Part shown: positions 16,471 to 25,288 of the stretch, piece after piece
Position numbering within the stretch: position 1 is the stretch's first letter
Layout of the letters: every line of letters begins with the position of its first letter
From: an uncultured Collinsella sp.
GTDB taxonomy: Bacteria > Actinomycetota > Coriobacteriia > Coriobacteriales > Coriobacteriaceae
Direction: 5' to 3'
Assembly: GCA_902496275.1 (NCBI GenBank)
Contig: CABVAC010000007.1
Location: 20,405 to 84,404 of the forward strand
Length of the DNA: 64,000 nucleotides
Notes under the pieces: model-generated
Databases searched by the model: none
The model's input: the letters and a program-made list of their open reading frames with translations, nothing else
What the model was told of the DNA's origin: nothing
Position numbers and translations under genes: made by a program

Positions 16471-18588
16471 ATGGCATCTGCTGTGAAGCGTGACGGTCGC
16501 GCCGTGGTGACCACATGCGGGGGATGCTATGCCGATTGCGCCTTTGCGGCACACGTTGAGGACGGTCGCGTGGTGGCCGAGCTGCCGGTGCCGGGGCATC
16601 CGTGCGCGGCGCGTGCCCTCTGCGCCCGCGGACGGCATCGCCTGGTTATGCCGTTTGACGAGCGCGACCGGATTTTGCATCCCATGCGCCGACGAGCTGA
16701 TGGCTCGGGGTTTGATGCGATTTCCTGGGATGAGGCGTTTGCCCAGATTGCCGAGCGTCTTTTGGGGATTGTTGACGAGCGCGGGCCCCGTGCGCTGGGC
16801 ATGACGCTCGGCGTGCCCTCGTTCGACCGCTACTGGGCCTATCGCCTTATGCATGCGCTGGGCTCGCCCAACGTGTACGGCGCCGACGGTGCCTGCGAGG
16901 TAAGCCGACTTACCGGTTGGGAGCACAGCTTGGGCTATAGTCCCGCCTCCGACTTGGCGCATACCGATTGCATCATGTATCTGGGGCGTTCCATTGTCGA
17001 TTCGTCGACGATGGGGGCCGTTGATGCGCTCAACGACGCGCGCCGGCGCGGGACGAAGATCATCGTGGTCGACCCGCGGCGCAGTGGCTCTGCGGCGCTT
17101 GCCGACCGCTGGCTGCGCGTGCGCCCCGGATGCGATCTGGCGTTGCTGCTGGGTATTGCCCACGTGTTGATTGTCGAGGGCCTGTACGACCGCGAGTTCG
17201 TTGCCCGCTATACCACGGGTTTTGACGAGCTGGCGCAGACTGCTGCTGTTTGGACGCCCGAGTGGGCTGAGTCGATGTGCGATGTGCCGGCCGCAGAGAT
17301 TGTCGCCACGGCGCGCGATCTAGCTGCCGCCGCGCCTGCCGCTGTGGTGGATGCGGGCTTTCATGGTGGCATCGGTATCGCGTATGCCAATAGCACCCAG
17401 ACCGCACGCGCTATCTGCTTGGTCGATGTGCTGCTGGGCTGTATTGGACATGCGGGTGGCGCGCTCAATCCGCCCACACCGCTTTCACTGGGCGACCTCG
17501 ATCCCACGCGCTTTGCGACGCCGCCGGTGCCGCGCGAGCCCAAGCTGGGGTCCGAGCGCTATCCACTGGTCGATCCGGTGCGCGGGCTGTGCACGACCAT
17601 CGGTCAGTCGATTCTTGCCGGCGATTTGCGTGGGCTCATCGTCTATGCCAGTAACCCCGGTGCGGGCTATGGCAATGCACAGGCTTGGCTGGGTATTTTG
17701 CAGCAGCTCGACTTGCTCGTGACGATTGATATTCGCTGGTCCGAGACGGCGCGTGCTTCTGACTTCGTGCTGCCCGACGTGACGTATCTGGAGGCCGACC
17801 GCGGCGTGGGCACGGTCGTGGGAGCCAACGATGCGCGCGTGTTCTACCGCAACGCCGTGCTGCCTGTGCAGCATGACGACACACGTCCCGGTCGGGAGAT
17901 TTTTGCCGGTCTGGCGCAGGCCTGTGGCGTGGGCGAGTACTTCCAGTTTACGCCGGACGACCTTGCGGCTGCCCAGGTGGCGCCTTTTGGGATCAATCTG
18001 GACGAGCTCAAGGAGCGTGGCTGGGCCGATACGGGCGTGGCGCTGCCGTCGCGCACGGGTGAGCCGGTGATTCCGCTTGCCGGCGGTAAGATTGCGCTGG
18101 CAAGTGACGTATGGGAACGAGCCGGCCTGGGTCGTGTACCCAACTGGATCGCTCCCATGGTGGAGCCTGGCCCGGGGATGTTTCGCCTCATTAGCGGCAA
18201 TCGACCCTTTGAGTCGCATACCTCGCGCAGACTCGCGGCGGCCGGTGCCGCCGAGATGGGGTCGGACTTGGACGCTGTGCAGATGAACGCCGATGTCGCC
18301 GCTCGCATGGGTATCGCCGATGGCGAGGTCGTCGAGCTTGTGAGCGACATGGGCCGCGACCGCGTGCGCGTGGAGACGACGCCGTATCTGCATCCGGCGT
18401 GCATCTTCACCTCGGCCGCTCCCGGCGGGCGTTCGTTTGGCGCCGATGCCGGTGGCGTTCAAGCCTTGGGCGTGGGCCCGCTCGACCATACGCCGTTGCG
18501 TTGGGACCCGTTGACGGGCGCCGCACTCACCCAGGAAAACGCCGTTCGCGTGGAAAAGATTGTCGCGCGCGAGGATAATGACGAGTAA
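16471..18588 (+). CDS. Orphan molybdopterin-dependent oxidoreductase (DMSO reductase family)
   Basis: This 705-residue protein has an N-terminal [4Fe-4S] site C-x2-C-x3-C-x27-C (CGGCYADC, then CAARALC), molybdopterin-binding domains and a C-terminal molydopterin-dinucleotide domain. The residue expected to bind Mo is probably the cysteine in GADGACEVSRLTGW, since no in-frame UGA occurs. ATG 16471 follows AAAGGGG; an upstream extension would read through the focA terminator and is rejected. There is no Tat signal and no partner iron-sulfur or membrane subunit beside it, so it is probably cytoplasmic. Its substrate cannot be told. Its place between focA and selA suggests a link to formate or selenium metabolism, which is only inference. 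Confidence 0.8.
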   Translation: MASAVKRDGRAVVTTCGGCYADCAFAAHVEDGRVVAELPVPGHPCAARALCARGRHRLVMPFDERDRILHPMRRRADGSGFDAISWDEAFAQIAERLLGIVDERGPRALGMTLGVPSFDRYWAYRLMHALGSPNVYGADGACEVSRLTGWEHSLGYSPASDLAHTDCIMYLGRSIVDSSTMGAVDALNDARRRGTKIIVVDPRRSGSAALADRWLRVRPGCDLALLLGIAHVLIVEGLYDREFVARYTTGFDELAQTAAVWTPEWAESMCDVPAAEIVATARDLAAAAPAAVVDAGFHGGIGIAYANSTQTARAICLVDVLLGCIGHAGGALNPPTPLSLGDLDPTRFATPPVPREPKLGSERYPLVDPVRGLCTTIGQSILAGDLRGLIVYASNPGAGYGNAQAWLGILQQLDLLVTIDIRWSETARASDFVLPDVTYLEADRGVGTVVGANDARVFYRNAVLPVQHDDTRPGREIFAGLAQACGVGEYFQFTPDDLAAAQVAPFGINLDELKERGWADTGVALPSRTGEPVIPLAGGKIALASDVWERAGLGRVPNWIAPMVEPGPGMFRLISGNRPFESHTSRRLAAAGAAEMGSDLDAVQMNADVAARMGIADGEVVELVSDMGRDRVRVETTPYLHPACIFTSAAPGGRSFGADAGGVQALGVGPLDHTPLRWDPLTGAALTQENAVRVEKIVAREDNDE

Positions 18589-18640
18589 TTGACTCAGCTG
18601 ATGCATTTGACTGATCCACGTTTCTTTTGAAAGGCTGCAC

Positions 18641-20098
18641 ATGAGCGATAGCCAGAACATGTCCGATGAGGTGCGCGCCCGCCTGCGCGCCATTCCTTCC
18701 GTCAACGAGCTGCTAGCCGAGTGGCCGGTGGTGAAGGCGGCGGGGGAGACCTGCGACGCGGTGGTCCATGCTGCCGTGACGGCTGAGCTTGACGAAGAGC
18801 GCGCCGCGATTCGTGCCGGTGCCGCTCCGCGTTCCAAGCGCGAGCTGGCCTCGGCCATCGAGTGGCGTGCGCATCGCTCTGCGCTGCCGAGCCTGCGTCC
18901 CGCCGTTAACGCCACGGGTGTGGTCATCCATACCAACCTGGGCCGCGCCCCGCTCGCGGAGTCGGCCGCCAAGGCCGTGGCCGAGGTCGCGCGCGGCTAC
19001 AGCACGCTCGAGTACAGCGTGGATACCTGCTCGCGCGGGTCGCGCAAGGAGCACGCCGCTCAGCTCATCCGCTCGCTTACCGGTGCCGAGGACGCGCTGG
19101 TCGTTAACAATAACGCGGCCGCCGTGCTGTTGGTGCTGGCGACTCACGCCGCGGGCAAGGAAGTCATCGTCAGCCGCGGCGAGCTTGTCGAGATCGGCGG
19201 CAGCTTCCGTATCCCCGATGTTATGGAGGCCTCGGGTGCCAAGCTCGTTGAGGTCGGGGCCACCAACCGCACGCATTTGAGCGACTACGAGCGCGCCATC
19301 ACGCCCGATACGGCGATGATCCTCAAGGTCCATCCTTCCAACTATCGCATCGAGGGTTTCCACGAGGAGGTGGGTTCTCGGGAGCTTGCGGCGCTTGCCC
19401 ACAAGCATGGCCTGCTGTTCTACGAGGACCAGGGGTCGGGCGCGCTGTTGCCCGACGACATCTTGGTGCGCGGCGGCGAAGAAACCACGCCGGCTTCAGT
19501 TTCGGCGGGGCTCGATATCGTGTCGTGCTCGGGCGATAAGCTGCTCGGTGCCGCACAGGCGGGCATTATCATGGGTCGTCGCGATCTGGTCCAGGCCTGC
19601 GGGTCGCATCCGCTTATGCGTGCCCTGCGTCCGGGAAAGCTCGCACTGGCGGCGCTCGAGGCTACACTGCGCATTTACATGGATGGGGCGGATGTGGCCC
19701 ATCGCGAGGTGCCGGTGCTCAACATGCTCACGCTTCCGCAGGCTCATCTGGAGCGTCGCGCACGCAAGCTGCGCGAGCTGATGACGGCAGGCCTCGATAA
19801 GGCGGGTTGCCCGTGCGCCGTGCAGGTGGAGATCGCCGAGGATTCGTCGACCCCCGGGGGCGGCTCGCTGCCTACCGTCGAGCTGCCCACGATGTGTGTG
19901 GCCGTCTGCCCGGTTGACGGGCGCCTGTCCCTCGACGCGCTCAAGCGCTCGCTCGTCCAAGACTTCGATACGCCGGTCGTCACGCGTGCCTCGCACGACC
20001 GCATTCTGTTTGATGTACGCACGCTCGTGGGCGACCGCGATATCGAGACGGCGGCATCGACGCTCGTCGCGTGCGTTAAGAAGGCGGTTGCGCGATGA
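18641..20098 (+). CDS. selA: L-seryl-tRNA(Sec) selenium transferase
   Basis: This 485-residue PLP enzyme converts Ser-tRNA-Sec to Sec-tRNA-Sec using selenophosphate. Family features include NATGVVIHTNLGRAPL at about 88-104, the NNNAAAVLL stretch near 157 and the PLP lysine in SGDKLLGAAQAG (about Lys300). The N-terminal tRNA-binding part (LRAIPSVNELL) is present and the length is close to the usual 460-480. AAAGG precedes ATG 18641. Its stop overlaps the selB start (ATGA), so the two are translationally coupled. It serves fdhF, the only selenoprotein gene found in the window. Confidence 0.96.
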   Translation: MSDSQNMSDEVRARLRAIPSVNELLAEWPVVKAAGETCDAVVHAAVTAELDEERAAIRAGAAPRSKRELASAIEWRAHRSALPSLRPAVNATGVVIHTNLGRAPLAESAAKAVAEVARGYSTLEYSVDTCSRGSRKEHAAQLIRSLTGAEDALVVNNNAAAVLLVLATHAAGKEVIVSRGELVEIGGSFRIPDVMEASGAKLVEVGATNRTHLSDYERAITPDTAMILKVHPSNYRIEGFHEEVGSRELAALAHKHGLLFYEDQGSGALLPDDILVRGGEETTPASVSAGLDIVSCSGDKLLGAAQAGIIMGRRDLVQACGSHPLMRALRPGKLALAALEATLRIYMDGADVAHREVPVLNMLTLPQAHLERRARKLRELMTAGLDKAGCPCAVQVEIAEDSSTPGGGSLPTVELPTMCVAVCPVDGRLSLDALKRSLVQDFDTPVVTRASHDRILFDVRTLVGDRDIETAASTLVACVKKAVAR

Positions 20099-22062
20099 GT
20101 GAGGTTCAAGCGCTGGTGGAGTGTCCCGTTATCGTTGGCACGGCGGGCCACGTCGACCACGGTAAGTCGGCACTGATCGAGGCGTTGACCGGCAAGAATC
20201 CCGACCGTCTGGAGGTCGAGCGCCGTCGCGGTATGACCGTGGAGCTTGGCTTTGGCGAGCTGGCGCTGCCGAGCGGCAAGATCGTCGGCCTGGTCGACGT
20301 GCCGGGCCACGCGCATTACCTGCGCGCCATGGTGCAGGGTGCCACGGGCATTGATGTTGCCGTGTTGGTGGTCTCTGCCGTCGAGGGCGTGATGCCGCAG
20401 ACCCGCGAGCACGTGCATGTGCTGGAGCTGCTGGGCGTTACGCACATGGTGGTCGCGCTGACGATGTGCGACCTGGCCGATAGCGAGATGACCGAGCTTG
20501 CCGAGCTCGACGTCGATGACTTTTTGTCGGGTACCGTGTTTGCGGACGCGCCGATTGTGCCCGTGTCGTCTAAGACGGGCGAGGGGATCGACGGGCTGCT
20601 TGCGGTGCTCGACGAGCAGGTAAGTGCCTGCTGGGATGCCTGCCGCGACCGTGCCGAGCGCACCGACGCCGCGCCGCGCCTGCCGATTGACCGCTGCTTT
20701 ACGATCAAGGGCGTCGGCACCGTCGTGACGGGAACGCTGCACGATGCACCGGTTGCGGTGGGCGACGAGCTGATGGCTTTGCCGTCGCGTACGGTCTGTC
20801 GTGTGCGCGGGATTCAGGTGCATGGCGATACGCCGCGCGCGCTGCCTGGGCAACGCGTGGCGCTCAACCTGGTTGGTGACGGTGTCGCGGCACTTGACCG
20901 CGGCGAGATGCTGGGCGTGGCAGACCGTTTTGGTCAGACGTTGCGCTTTATGATGACGTTCACCTACCTGGGTCGCGAGGGCGCCAAGCCGCGCGTGCTC
21001 GAGTCGGGCGCGCGCGTGCATGTGATGGCCGGCACGGCCGAAGTCGTCGGCCGTATCATACTTTTGGAGGGCGAGGCCCCCATGGCGGTGGGCGAGACCC
21101 GTACCGTGCAGGTGCGCTTGGAGGAGCCGCTGCCGCTGCGCGCCGGAGACCATGCTGTGGTGTTGTCGTATTCGCCCGTTATGCTTATCGGCGGCGGGCG
21201 TGTGCTGCTTTCGCGCTGCCGTCGCTCGCGCGAGCTTTCGGCGGGGGAGCGCACGCTGCTTGCAGCGCTTGAGGCCGGCGATGCCGTCGCTGGTGTGGAC
21301 GCGTGGCTGGCGCTGCAGACGCTGCCGGTTACGACGGTTGATGTTGCCGAGGCTTTGGATCTTGCTGCCAGCGATGTTGATACTGCGCTGCGTGCGCTGG
21401 TGGCGGAGGGTGGCGTGCACGTGCTTGCCGGCTCGGACAGGCCGTTGTACATAAATGCTCTCGCGCTCGACGCCGCAATGGACGCGCTCGCGACGACCCT
21501 GACCGCCATGCACGCCGCTGCCCCTAAGGAGACGGGTTTTACGCCCGGCGCGGTCGCCCATGCTGCCTGGCCTGCCGCTGATGAAGGCGTTGCCGCGGCG
21601 TTGATTGCCGAGGGCTGCTCACGTGGCGTGTGCGCCGCCGAGGGCGCCGAGGTATTCGATCCGCATTCGGCCGCCGCGGCGGCTCGCGTGGTGCGAGAGG
21701 CTTGCGAGCGGATCGTGGCGCTGCTCGATGGGGCCGGCCTCGATGCACCGACGTTGCCCGAGGTGGGCGAGCAACTGCAGCTCGATCGCGACACCATGAC
21801 GCGCGCCCTGCGCGAGCTTTCGCTCAACCGCTCGATCGTTAAGGTCGAGCGCGACGTTGCGCTGTCCGCTGCCACCGAGGCCCATGCGCGCGAGCTCGTC
21901 GCAGCTGCCATTGAGGCGGCCGGTGGCGCAGCCACAACGAGCGTGCTGCGCGAGGCCCTGGGTGTGTCGCGCAAACGTGCAATCAGCATCTTGGAGCACC
22001 TAGATGCCGTGCGCTTTACGGTGCTCGACAAGGACGCCGGCGGCTTGAGGTCCCTGCGCTAG
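20095..22062 (+). CDS. selB: Selenocysteine-specific elongation factor
   Basis: This 655-residue protein brings Sec-tRNA-Sec to UGA codons that carry a SECIS. The EF-Tu-like GTPase domain starts with GHVDHGKS (residues 18-25), with DVPGHAHY as G3 and TMCDLAD as G4. Domains 2 and 3 follow, then a C-terminal half of winged helices that bind the SECIS loop. The predicted loop it must read (GGUCU) is present in fdhF. It overlaps selA by 4 bp. A 67-bp palindromic repeat and then selC follow it. Confidence 0.96.
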   Translation: MSEVQALVECPVIVGTAGHVDHGKSALIEALTGKNPDRLEVERRRGMTVELGFGELALPSGKIVGLVDVPGHAHYLRAMVQGATGIDVAVLVVSAVEGVMPQTREHVHVLELLGVTHMVVALTMCDLADSEMTELAELDVDDFLSGTVFADAPIVPVSSKTGEGIDGLLAVLDEQVSACWDACRDRAERTDAAPRLPIDRCFTIKGVGTVVTGTLHDAPVAVGDELMALPSRTVCRVRGIQVHGDTPRALPGQRVALNLVGDGVAALDRGEMLGVADRFGQTLRFMMTFTYLGREGAKPRVLESGARVHVMAGTAEVVGRIILLEGEAPMAVGETRTVQVRLEEPLPLRAGDHAVVLSYSPVMLIGGGRVLLSRCRRSRELSAGERTLLAALEAGDAVAGVDAWLALQTLPVTTVDVAEALDLAASDVDTALRALVAEGGVHVLAGSDRPLYINALALDAAMDALATTLTAMHAAAPKETGFTPGAVAHAAWPAADEGVAAALIAEGCSRGVCAAEGAEVFDPHSAAAAARVVREACERIVALLDGAGLDAPTLPEVGEQLQLDRDTMTRALRELSLNRSIVKVERDVALSAATEAHARELVAAAIEAAGGAATTSVLREALGVSRKRAISILEHLDAVRFTVLDKDAGGLRSLR

Positions 22063-22087
22063 GCCGGTCACTCGCTCCCGCCTCCTC

Positions 22088-22154
22088 AGTTGCGGTGAAA
22101 TAGTTCCTATTTGGAGGCTTTGGCAGCAAATACAGGAACTATTCCACCGCAACT
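22088..22154. repeat. 67-bp hairpin repeat, family A copy 1
   Basis: 21-nt arms AGTTGCGGTGAAATAGTTCC(T) and its complement (one mismatch) flank a 25-nt loop. It lies between selB and selC. Three other copies of the same length and arm consensus occur at 37383, 44170 and 45705. Confidence 0.85.
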
Positions 22155-22211
22155 TCTTGTTCGTCTTTTTGGGATGGAGCCGTTTCGGTTTGGTAAAATA
22201 CCGCCGCACTT

Positions 22212-22308
22212 GGGAACGGATGGGCTCCGGTGGGCTCCGCGGTCCTCAAAACCGTTGCGAGGCGTGCAAAACGTCTTGGATGTGTTCGATTCACATACGT
22301 TCCCGCCA
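22212..22308 (+). tRNA. selC: tRNA-Sec (anticodon UCA)
   Basis: This is a 97-nt tRNA with the selenocysteine features. The acceptor arms GGGAACG and CGTTCCC are followed by G and an encoded CCA. The D-stem has 6 bp (GGGCTC twice) with the loop CGGT, as in E. coli selC. The anticodon loop is CCTCAAA, giving the anticodon UCA. A long variable arm runs over about 22258-22278, and the T-arm is ATGTG-TTCGATT-CACAT. The eighth acceptor position reads G-A, so that pair is not canonical. It lies 150 bp after selB. A reading frame that runs across it into mobA is not coding. Confidence 0.95.
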
Positions 22309-22317
22309 TACGCTACC

Positions 22318-22373
22318 AGCGCTTTTGTGCTCGCGGTCTTGCTGCGTGCCGCAAAGGCGCTGTTTTGTTTTTG
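22318..22373 (+). terminator. Probable terminator of selC
   Basis: AGCGCTTTTG (22318-22327) pairs with CAAAGGCGCT (22352-22361) over 10 bp with one wobble, followed by GTTTTGTTTTT. The loop is 24 nt, long but workable. It begins 9 nt after the tRNA CCA end. Confidence 0.6.
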
Positions 22374-22462
22374 CACGAGCTTTTCATAGCGCTGCTATTT
22401 CGGTGGCTGTATTTAGCTTCGTGCACCGGGTTTCGAGCATGCCGATGGAGGTGTTTTGCCGT

Positions 22463-23095
22463 ATGACTACCGTAAGACGTGCCGATCTTTCTTGTGTCGT
22501 CCAAGCGGGTGGGCTGTCCTCGCGCATGGGCTGTGATAAGGCTCGCATGGCGTTTTGCGGCGAGCCGCTCATCGAACGCGTGCTGGGTCGGCTGGCGCCA
22601 GTTGCCGGCGAGTTGGTCGTGACGACTTCGCGTCCCAGCGAGCTTGCCTACCTTGAGGAGCGCGCGTTTGGCGGCCTGGTGCCGCGAATAGTGTCGGACC
22701 TTGGGGGGCCGGCGGGCGCCATGCGCGGCATCGCGAGTTCGCTGACTGCGGCCCGGCTGCCTCTCGTTGCTATCGTCGCCTGTGATATGCCGTTTGTCTC
22801 TTCGGAGCTAATCGGTGCCCTTGCTGGCTGTGTTGAGGCCGAGGCGCTCGACGTGTGCGTGCCGCGCGAGGAGCGGGGAATTGAGCCGCTTTGCGCCGTC
22901 TGGCGCCGTGACGCGTGTGTGCCGGTTGCCCAAGAGCTGCTCTCCTGCGACCGACAGCGCATTCGCTGCCTGATCAATCGCGTTCAGGCCGGTTATATGG
23001 ATGAGCCGCAGATCGTTAAGGCCGCGGACTCGACGCTCTGCTTCGAGAACGTCAATACGCCCGAGGAGTTTGCGGCGGCCGAGTTGCTCGCCTAG
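22463..23095 (+). CDS. mobA: Molybdenum cofactor guanylyltransferase
   Basis: This 210-residue protein should join GMP to molybdopterin to make the guanine dinucleotide cofactor used by DMSO-reductase-family enzymes such as FdhF. The nucleotide-binding motif QAGGLSSRMGCDKA spans residues 14-27, DLGGPAGAMRGI and VACDMPFVSSELI follow, and ENVNTPEEF near the end is typical of the family. ATG 22463 is chosen because GGAGG lies about 11 nt upstream; an in-frame ATG at 22439 is an alternative. Extension beyond that would cross selC and is ruled out. Context with fdhF, the orphan Mo enzyme and selC makes a cofactor-supply role sensible. Confidence 0.9.
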   Translation: MTTVRRADLSCVVQAGGLSSRMGCDKARMAFCGEPLIERVLGRLAPVAGELVVTTSRPSELAYLEERAFGGLVPRIVSDLGGPAGAMRGIASSLTAARLPLVAIVACDMPFVSSELIGALAGCVEAEALDVCVPREERGIEPLCAVWRRDACVPVAQELLSCDRQRIRCLINRVQAGYMDEPQIVKAADSTLCFENVNTPEEFAAAELLA

Positions 23096-23109
23096 ATCTG
23101 CACACATCA

Positions 23110-23520
23110 ATGACGGGAGATGCCGTGTCACATGATATTTGCCCCGATACTGGGGAACCTTGCACTTGCGATGGGTCCGAGCCTTGCACCTGCGGCTGTG
23201 GCAGCTGTGGACATACGGCCGAGGAAGAGGCAGCGGCGGCTGCGTATCGCGAGTCGCACCGCGAGGCCTCGTTCGGCGATGCCTCTGATCACGAACGCAA
23301 GATCATCGTTTCGTTCGATAGCACCTTCGATGTGATGGAATGCGAACAGCTGTGTCTTGCCGTCGGTGTGCCCGGGCGCATCATGCCGCTGCCCGGCTCC
23401 ATTACCGCCGGCTGCGGGCTGTGCTGGGCCATGCCGTTCTCGGGCGATGCGCTCGCGGCCTTCCGCGCTGCCACCGAAGGCCGCGTAACCCCCGCCGACT
23501 ATCATCAGCTCGTCCTCTAA
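23110..23520 (+). CDS. DUF3343 (Se/S carrier-like) protein with a cysteine-rich N-terminus
   Basis: This 136-residue protein has a DUF3343-type domain in its second half (IIVSFDSTFDVMECEQL, PGRIMPLPGSITAGCGLCWAMP). The family is described as a putative selenium or sulfur carrier and often sits near selenium genes. The first 40 residues hold an unusual cluster of about eight cysteines in pairs (PCTCDG, PCTCGCGSCG), which could bind metal or selenium; this part is not typical of the family as I know it. GTG 23125 with a GGGAG site 5 nt upstream is a good alternative start to ATG 23110 and keeps the cysteines. It directly follows mobA. Confidence 0.7.
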   Translation: MTGDAVSHDICPDTGEPCTCDGSEPCTCGCGSCGHTAEEEAAAAAYRESHREASFGDASDHERKIIVSFDSTFDVMECEQLCLAVGVPGRIMPLPGSITAGCGLCWAMPFSGDALAAFRAATEGRVTPADYHQLVL

Positions 23521-23777
23521 CCACCAACATCACCACAAAGGTGCCTGTCCCCAATGTGGTGGTTTGGAACATGTGGACGAAACAGGTTTGAAACACGGGT
23601 TTTGCATGTCAGGCACTCAAAAACGCTTCTACCTGCATCGTAATCAAAACGAAACATCTGCCCGTCTGCTTATGCGAAACTTTCCCGCAACAGTGCGATA
23701 TTATCCATACTCGATAAAGTTCGCGGCGCATAGGGTGCCGCGATCAACATTTTTCGTTTCCCATCATTGGAGGAAGC
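23521..23777. other. Intergenic region with a dispersed-looking GTGCCTGTCCCC palindrome
   Basis: CATCACCACA (about 23528-23537) pairs with the TGTGGTGG that follows GTGCCTGTCCCCAA, giving a hairpin just after the DUF3343 stop. The rest is AT-richer and should hold the gdhA promoter, but no convincing -35/-10 pair was seen. No gene is evident. Confidence 0.45.
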
Positions 23778-25133
23778 ATGAGCTACACGCAGAAAGTTCT
23801 CGAAGAGCTCAAGGCCCGCTATCCCGAGCAGCCTGAGTTCATCCAGGCCGCGACCGAGATCCTCGGCACCATCCAGCCGGCGCTCGACGCCCACCCCGAG
23901 TACGAGGAGGCCGCCCTGCTGGAGCGCCTCGTCGAGCCCGAGCGCATCGTCATGTTCCGTGTTCCCTGGGTCGACGACCAGGGCAAGGTTCAGGTCAACC
24001 GCGGCTATCGCGTCGAGTTCAACTCTGCCATTGGACCCTACAAGGGCGGCCTGCGCTTTAACCCGACGGTCACCCTGGGTATGCTCAAGTTCCTGGGCCT
24101 GGAGCAGATCCTCAAGAACAGCCTGACCACCCTTCCCATGGGCGGCGGCAAGGGCGGCTCCGACTTTGACCCCAAGGGCAAGTCCAACAACGAGATCATG
24201 CACTTCTGCCAGTCCTTCATGACCGAGCTCTATCGCCACATCGGCCCCAACACCGACGTTCCTGCCGGCGACCTGGGCGTTGGCGGCCGCGAGGTTGCCT
24301 ACCTGTTCGGTCAGTACAAGCGCCTGACCAACGAGTGGACCGGCGTCCTCACCGGCAAGGGCCTCTCCTTTGGCGGCTCGCTCGCCCGTACCGAGGCCAC
24401 CGGCTACGGTCTGGCCTACTTTGTGGACGAGTACCTCAAGAGCCGCGGCGACTCCTTCGAGGGCAAGAACGTCGTCGTGCACGGCTCCGGCAACGTCGCT
24501 ATCTACGCCGTTCAGAAGGTCTCCCAGCTCGGCGGCAAGGTGCTGGCCTGCTCCGATACTCACGGCTGGGTCGAGGATCCCGACGGCATCGACTACACTG
24601 TGCTCGAGCACGTCTACAACAAGAAGCGCTCTGGCCACGACAAGGGCGTTACGCTCGCTATGTACGTTGACGAGAAGCCCAATGCCACGTGGCACGAGGG
24701 CGACGGCCGTGGCGTTTGGCAGCTGCCCTGCGACATCGCGCTGCCCTGCGCTCGCGAGAACACGCTGCTGCTCGAGGACGCCCAGGCGCTCGTCGCCAAC
24801 GGCTGCAAGGTGGTCGGCGAGGGCGCGAACATGCCCACGACCATCGAGGCCACGACCTACTTCCAGGAGAACGGCGTTGCCTTTATGCCCGGTAAGGCTG
24901 CCAACGCCGGCGGCGTGCTCGTGTCCGGCCTGGAGATGAGCCAGAACGCCGAGCACCTGTCCTGGACCTTCGAGGAGGTCGACGGCAAGCTCGAGCAGCT
25001 CATGCGCGGCATGTTCCACAACGTGGACGACACCGCCAAGGAGTACGGCCAGGAGGGCAACTTCGTCATGGGCGCCAACATCGCCGGCTTCCTGAAGGTC
25101 GCTGACGCCATGCTCGCCCAGGGCGTCTGCTAA
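23778..25133 (+). CDS. gdhA: NADP-specific glutamate dehydrogenase
   Basis: This 451-residue enzyme makes glutamate from 2-oxoglutarate and ammonia, probably with NADPH. The substrate and catalytic region is clear: VEFNSAIGPYKGGLRF at about 85-100 and LPMGGGKGGSDFDPKG at about 117-132, with the catalytic lysine in GGGKGG. GSGNVA (about 236) is the nucleotide-binding turn. Length and order match the 450-residue hexameric bacterial form. It has a strong GGAGGAAGC site before ATG 23778. It stands alone, with a terminator after it. Confidence 0.95.
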   Translation: MSYTQKVLEELKARYPEQPEFIQAATEILGTIQPALDAHPEYEEAALLERLVEPERIVMFRVPWVDDQGKVQVNRGYRVEFNSAIGPYKGGLRFNPTVTLGMLKFLGLEQILKNSLTTLPMGGGKGGSDFDPKGKSNNEIMHFCQSFMTELYRHIGPNTDVPAGDLGVGGREVAYLFGQYKRLTNEWTGVLTGKGLSFGGSLARTEATGYGLAYFVDEYLKSRGDSFEGKNVVVHGSGNVAIYAVQKVSQLGGKVLACSDTHGWVEDPDGIDYTVLEHVYNKKRSGHDKGVTLAMYVDEKPNATWHEGDGRGVWQLPCDIALPCARENTLLLEDAQALVANGCKVVGEGANMPTTIEATTYFQENGVAFMPGKAANAGGVLVSGLEMSQNAEHLSWTFEEVDGKLEQLMRGMFHNVDDTAKEYGQEGNFVMGANIAGFLKVADAMLAQGVC

Positions 25134-25159
25134 ATCTTCGCTCGATATAGCATCGCAGA

Positions 25160-25193
25160 AGGCTCCCAGTCATCTTGGCTGGGAGCCTTTTTT
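25160..25193 (+). terminator. Rho-independent terminator after gdhA
   Basis: AGGCTCCCAG (25160-25169) pairs perfectly with CTGGGAGCCT (25179-25188), followed by TTTTT. Confidence 0.92.
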
Positions 25194-25288
25194 GATTCGC
25201 ATGCGACGGAGGAAAACGGTTCATTTTGTCCCGACACGAGCTGTGCCCCCTCGTTTGGTACACTTAAAAGTACTGGACAAGTGAAGAG

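Noticed and set aside
22157..22462. N-terminal extension of mobA
   Set aside because: It reads through the tRNA-Sec gene and its terminator, and MobA proteins start close to the QAGGLSSRMG motif.
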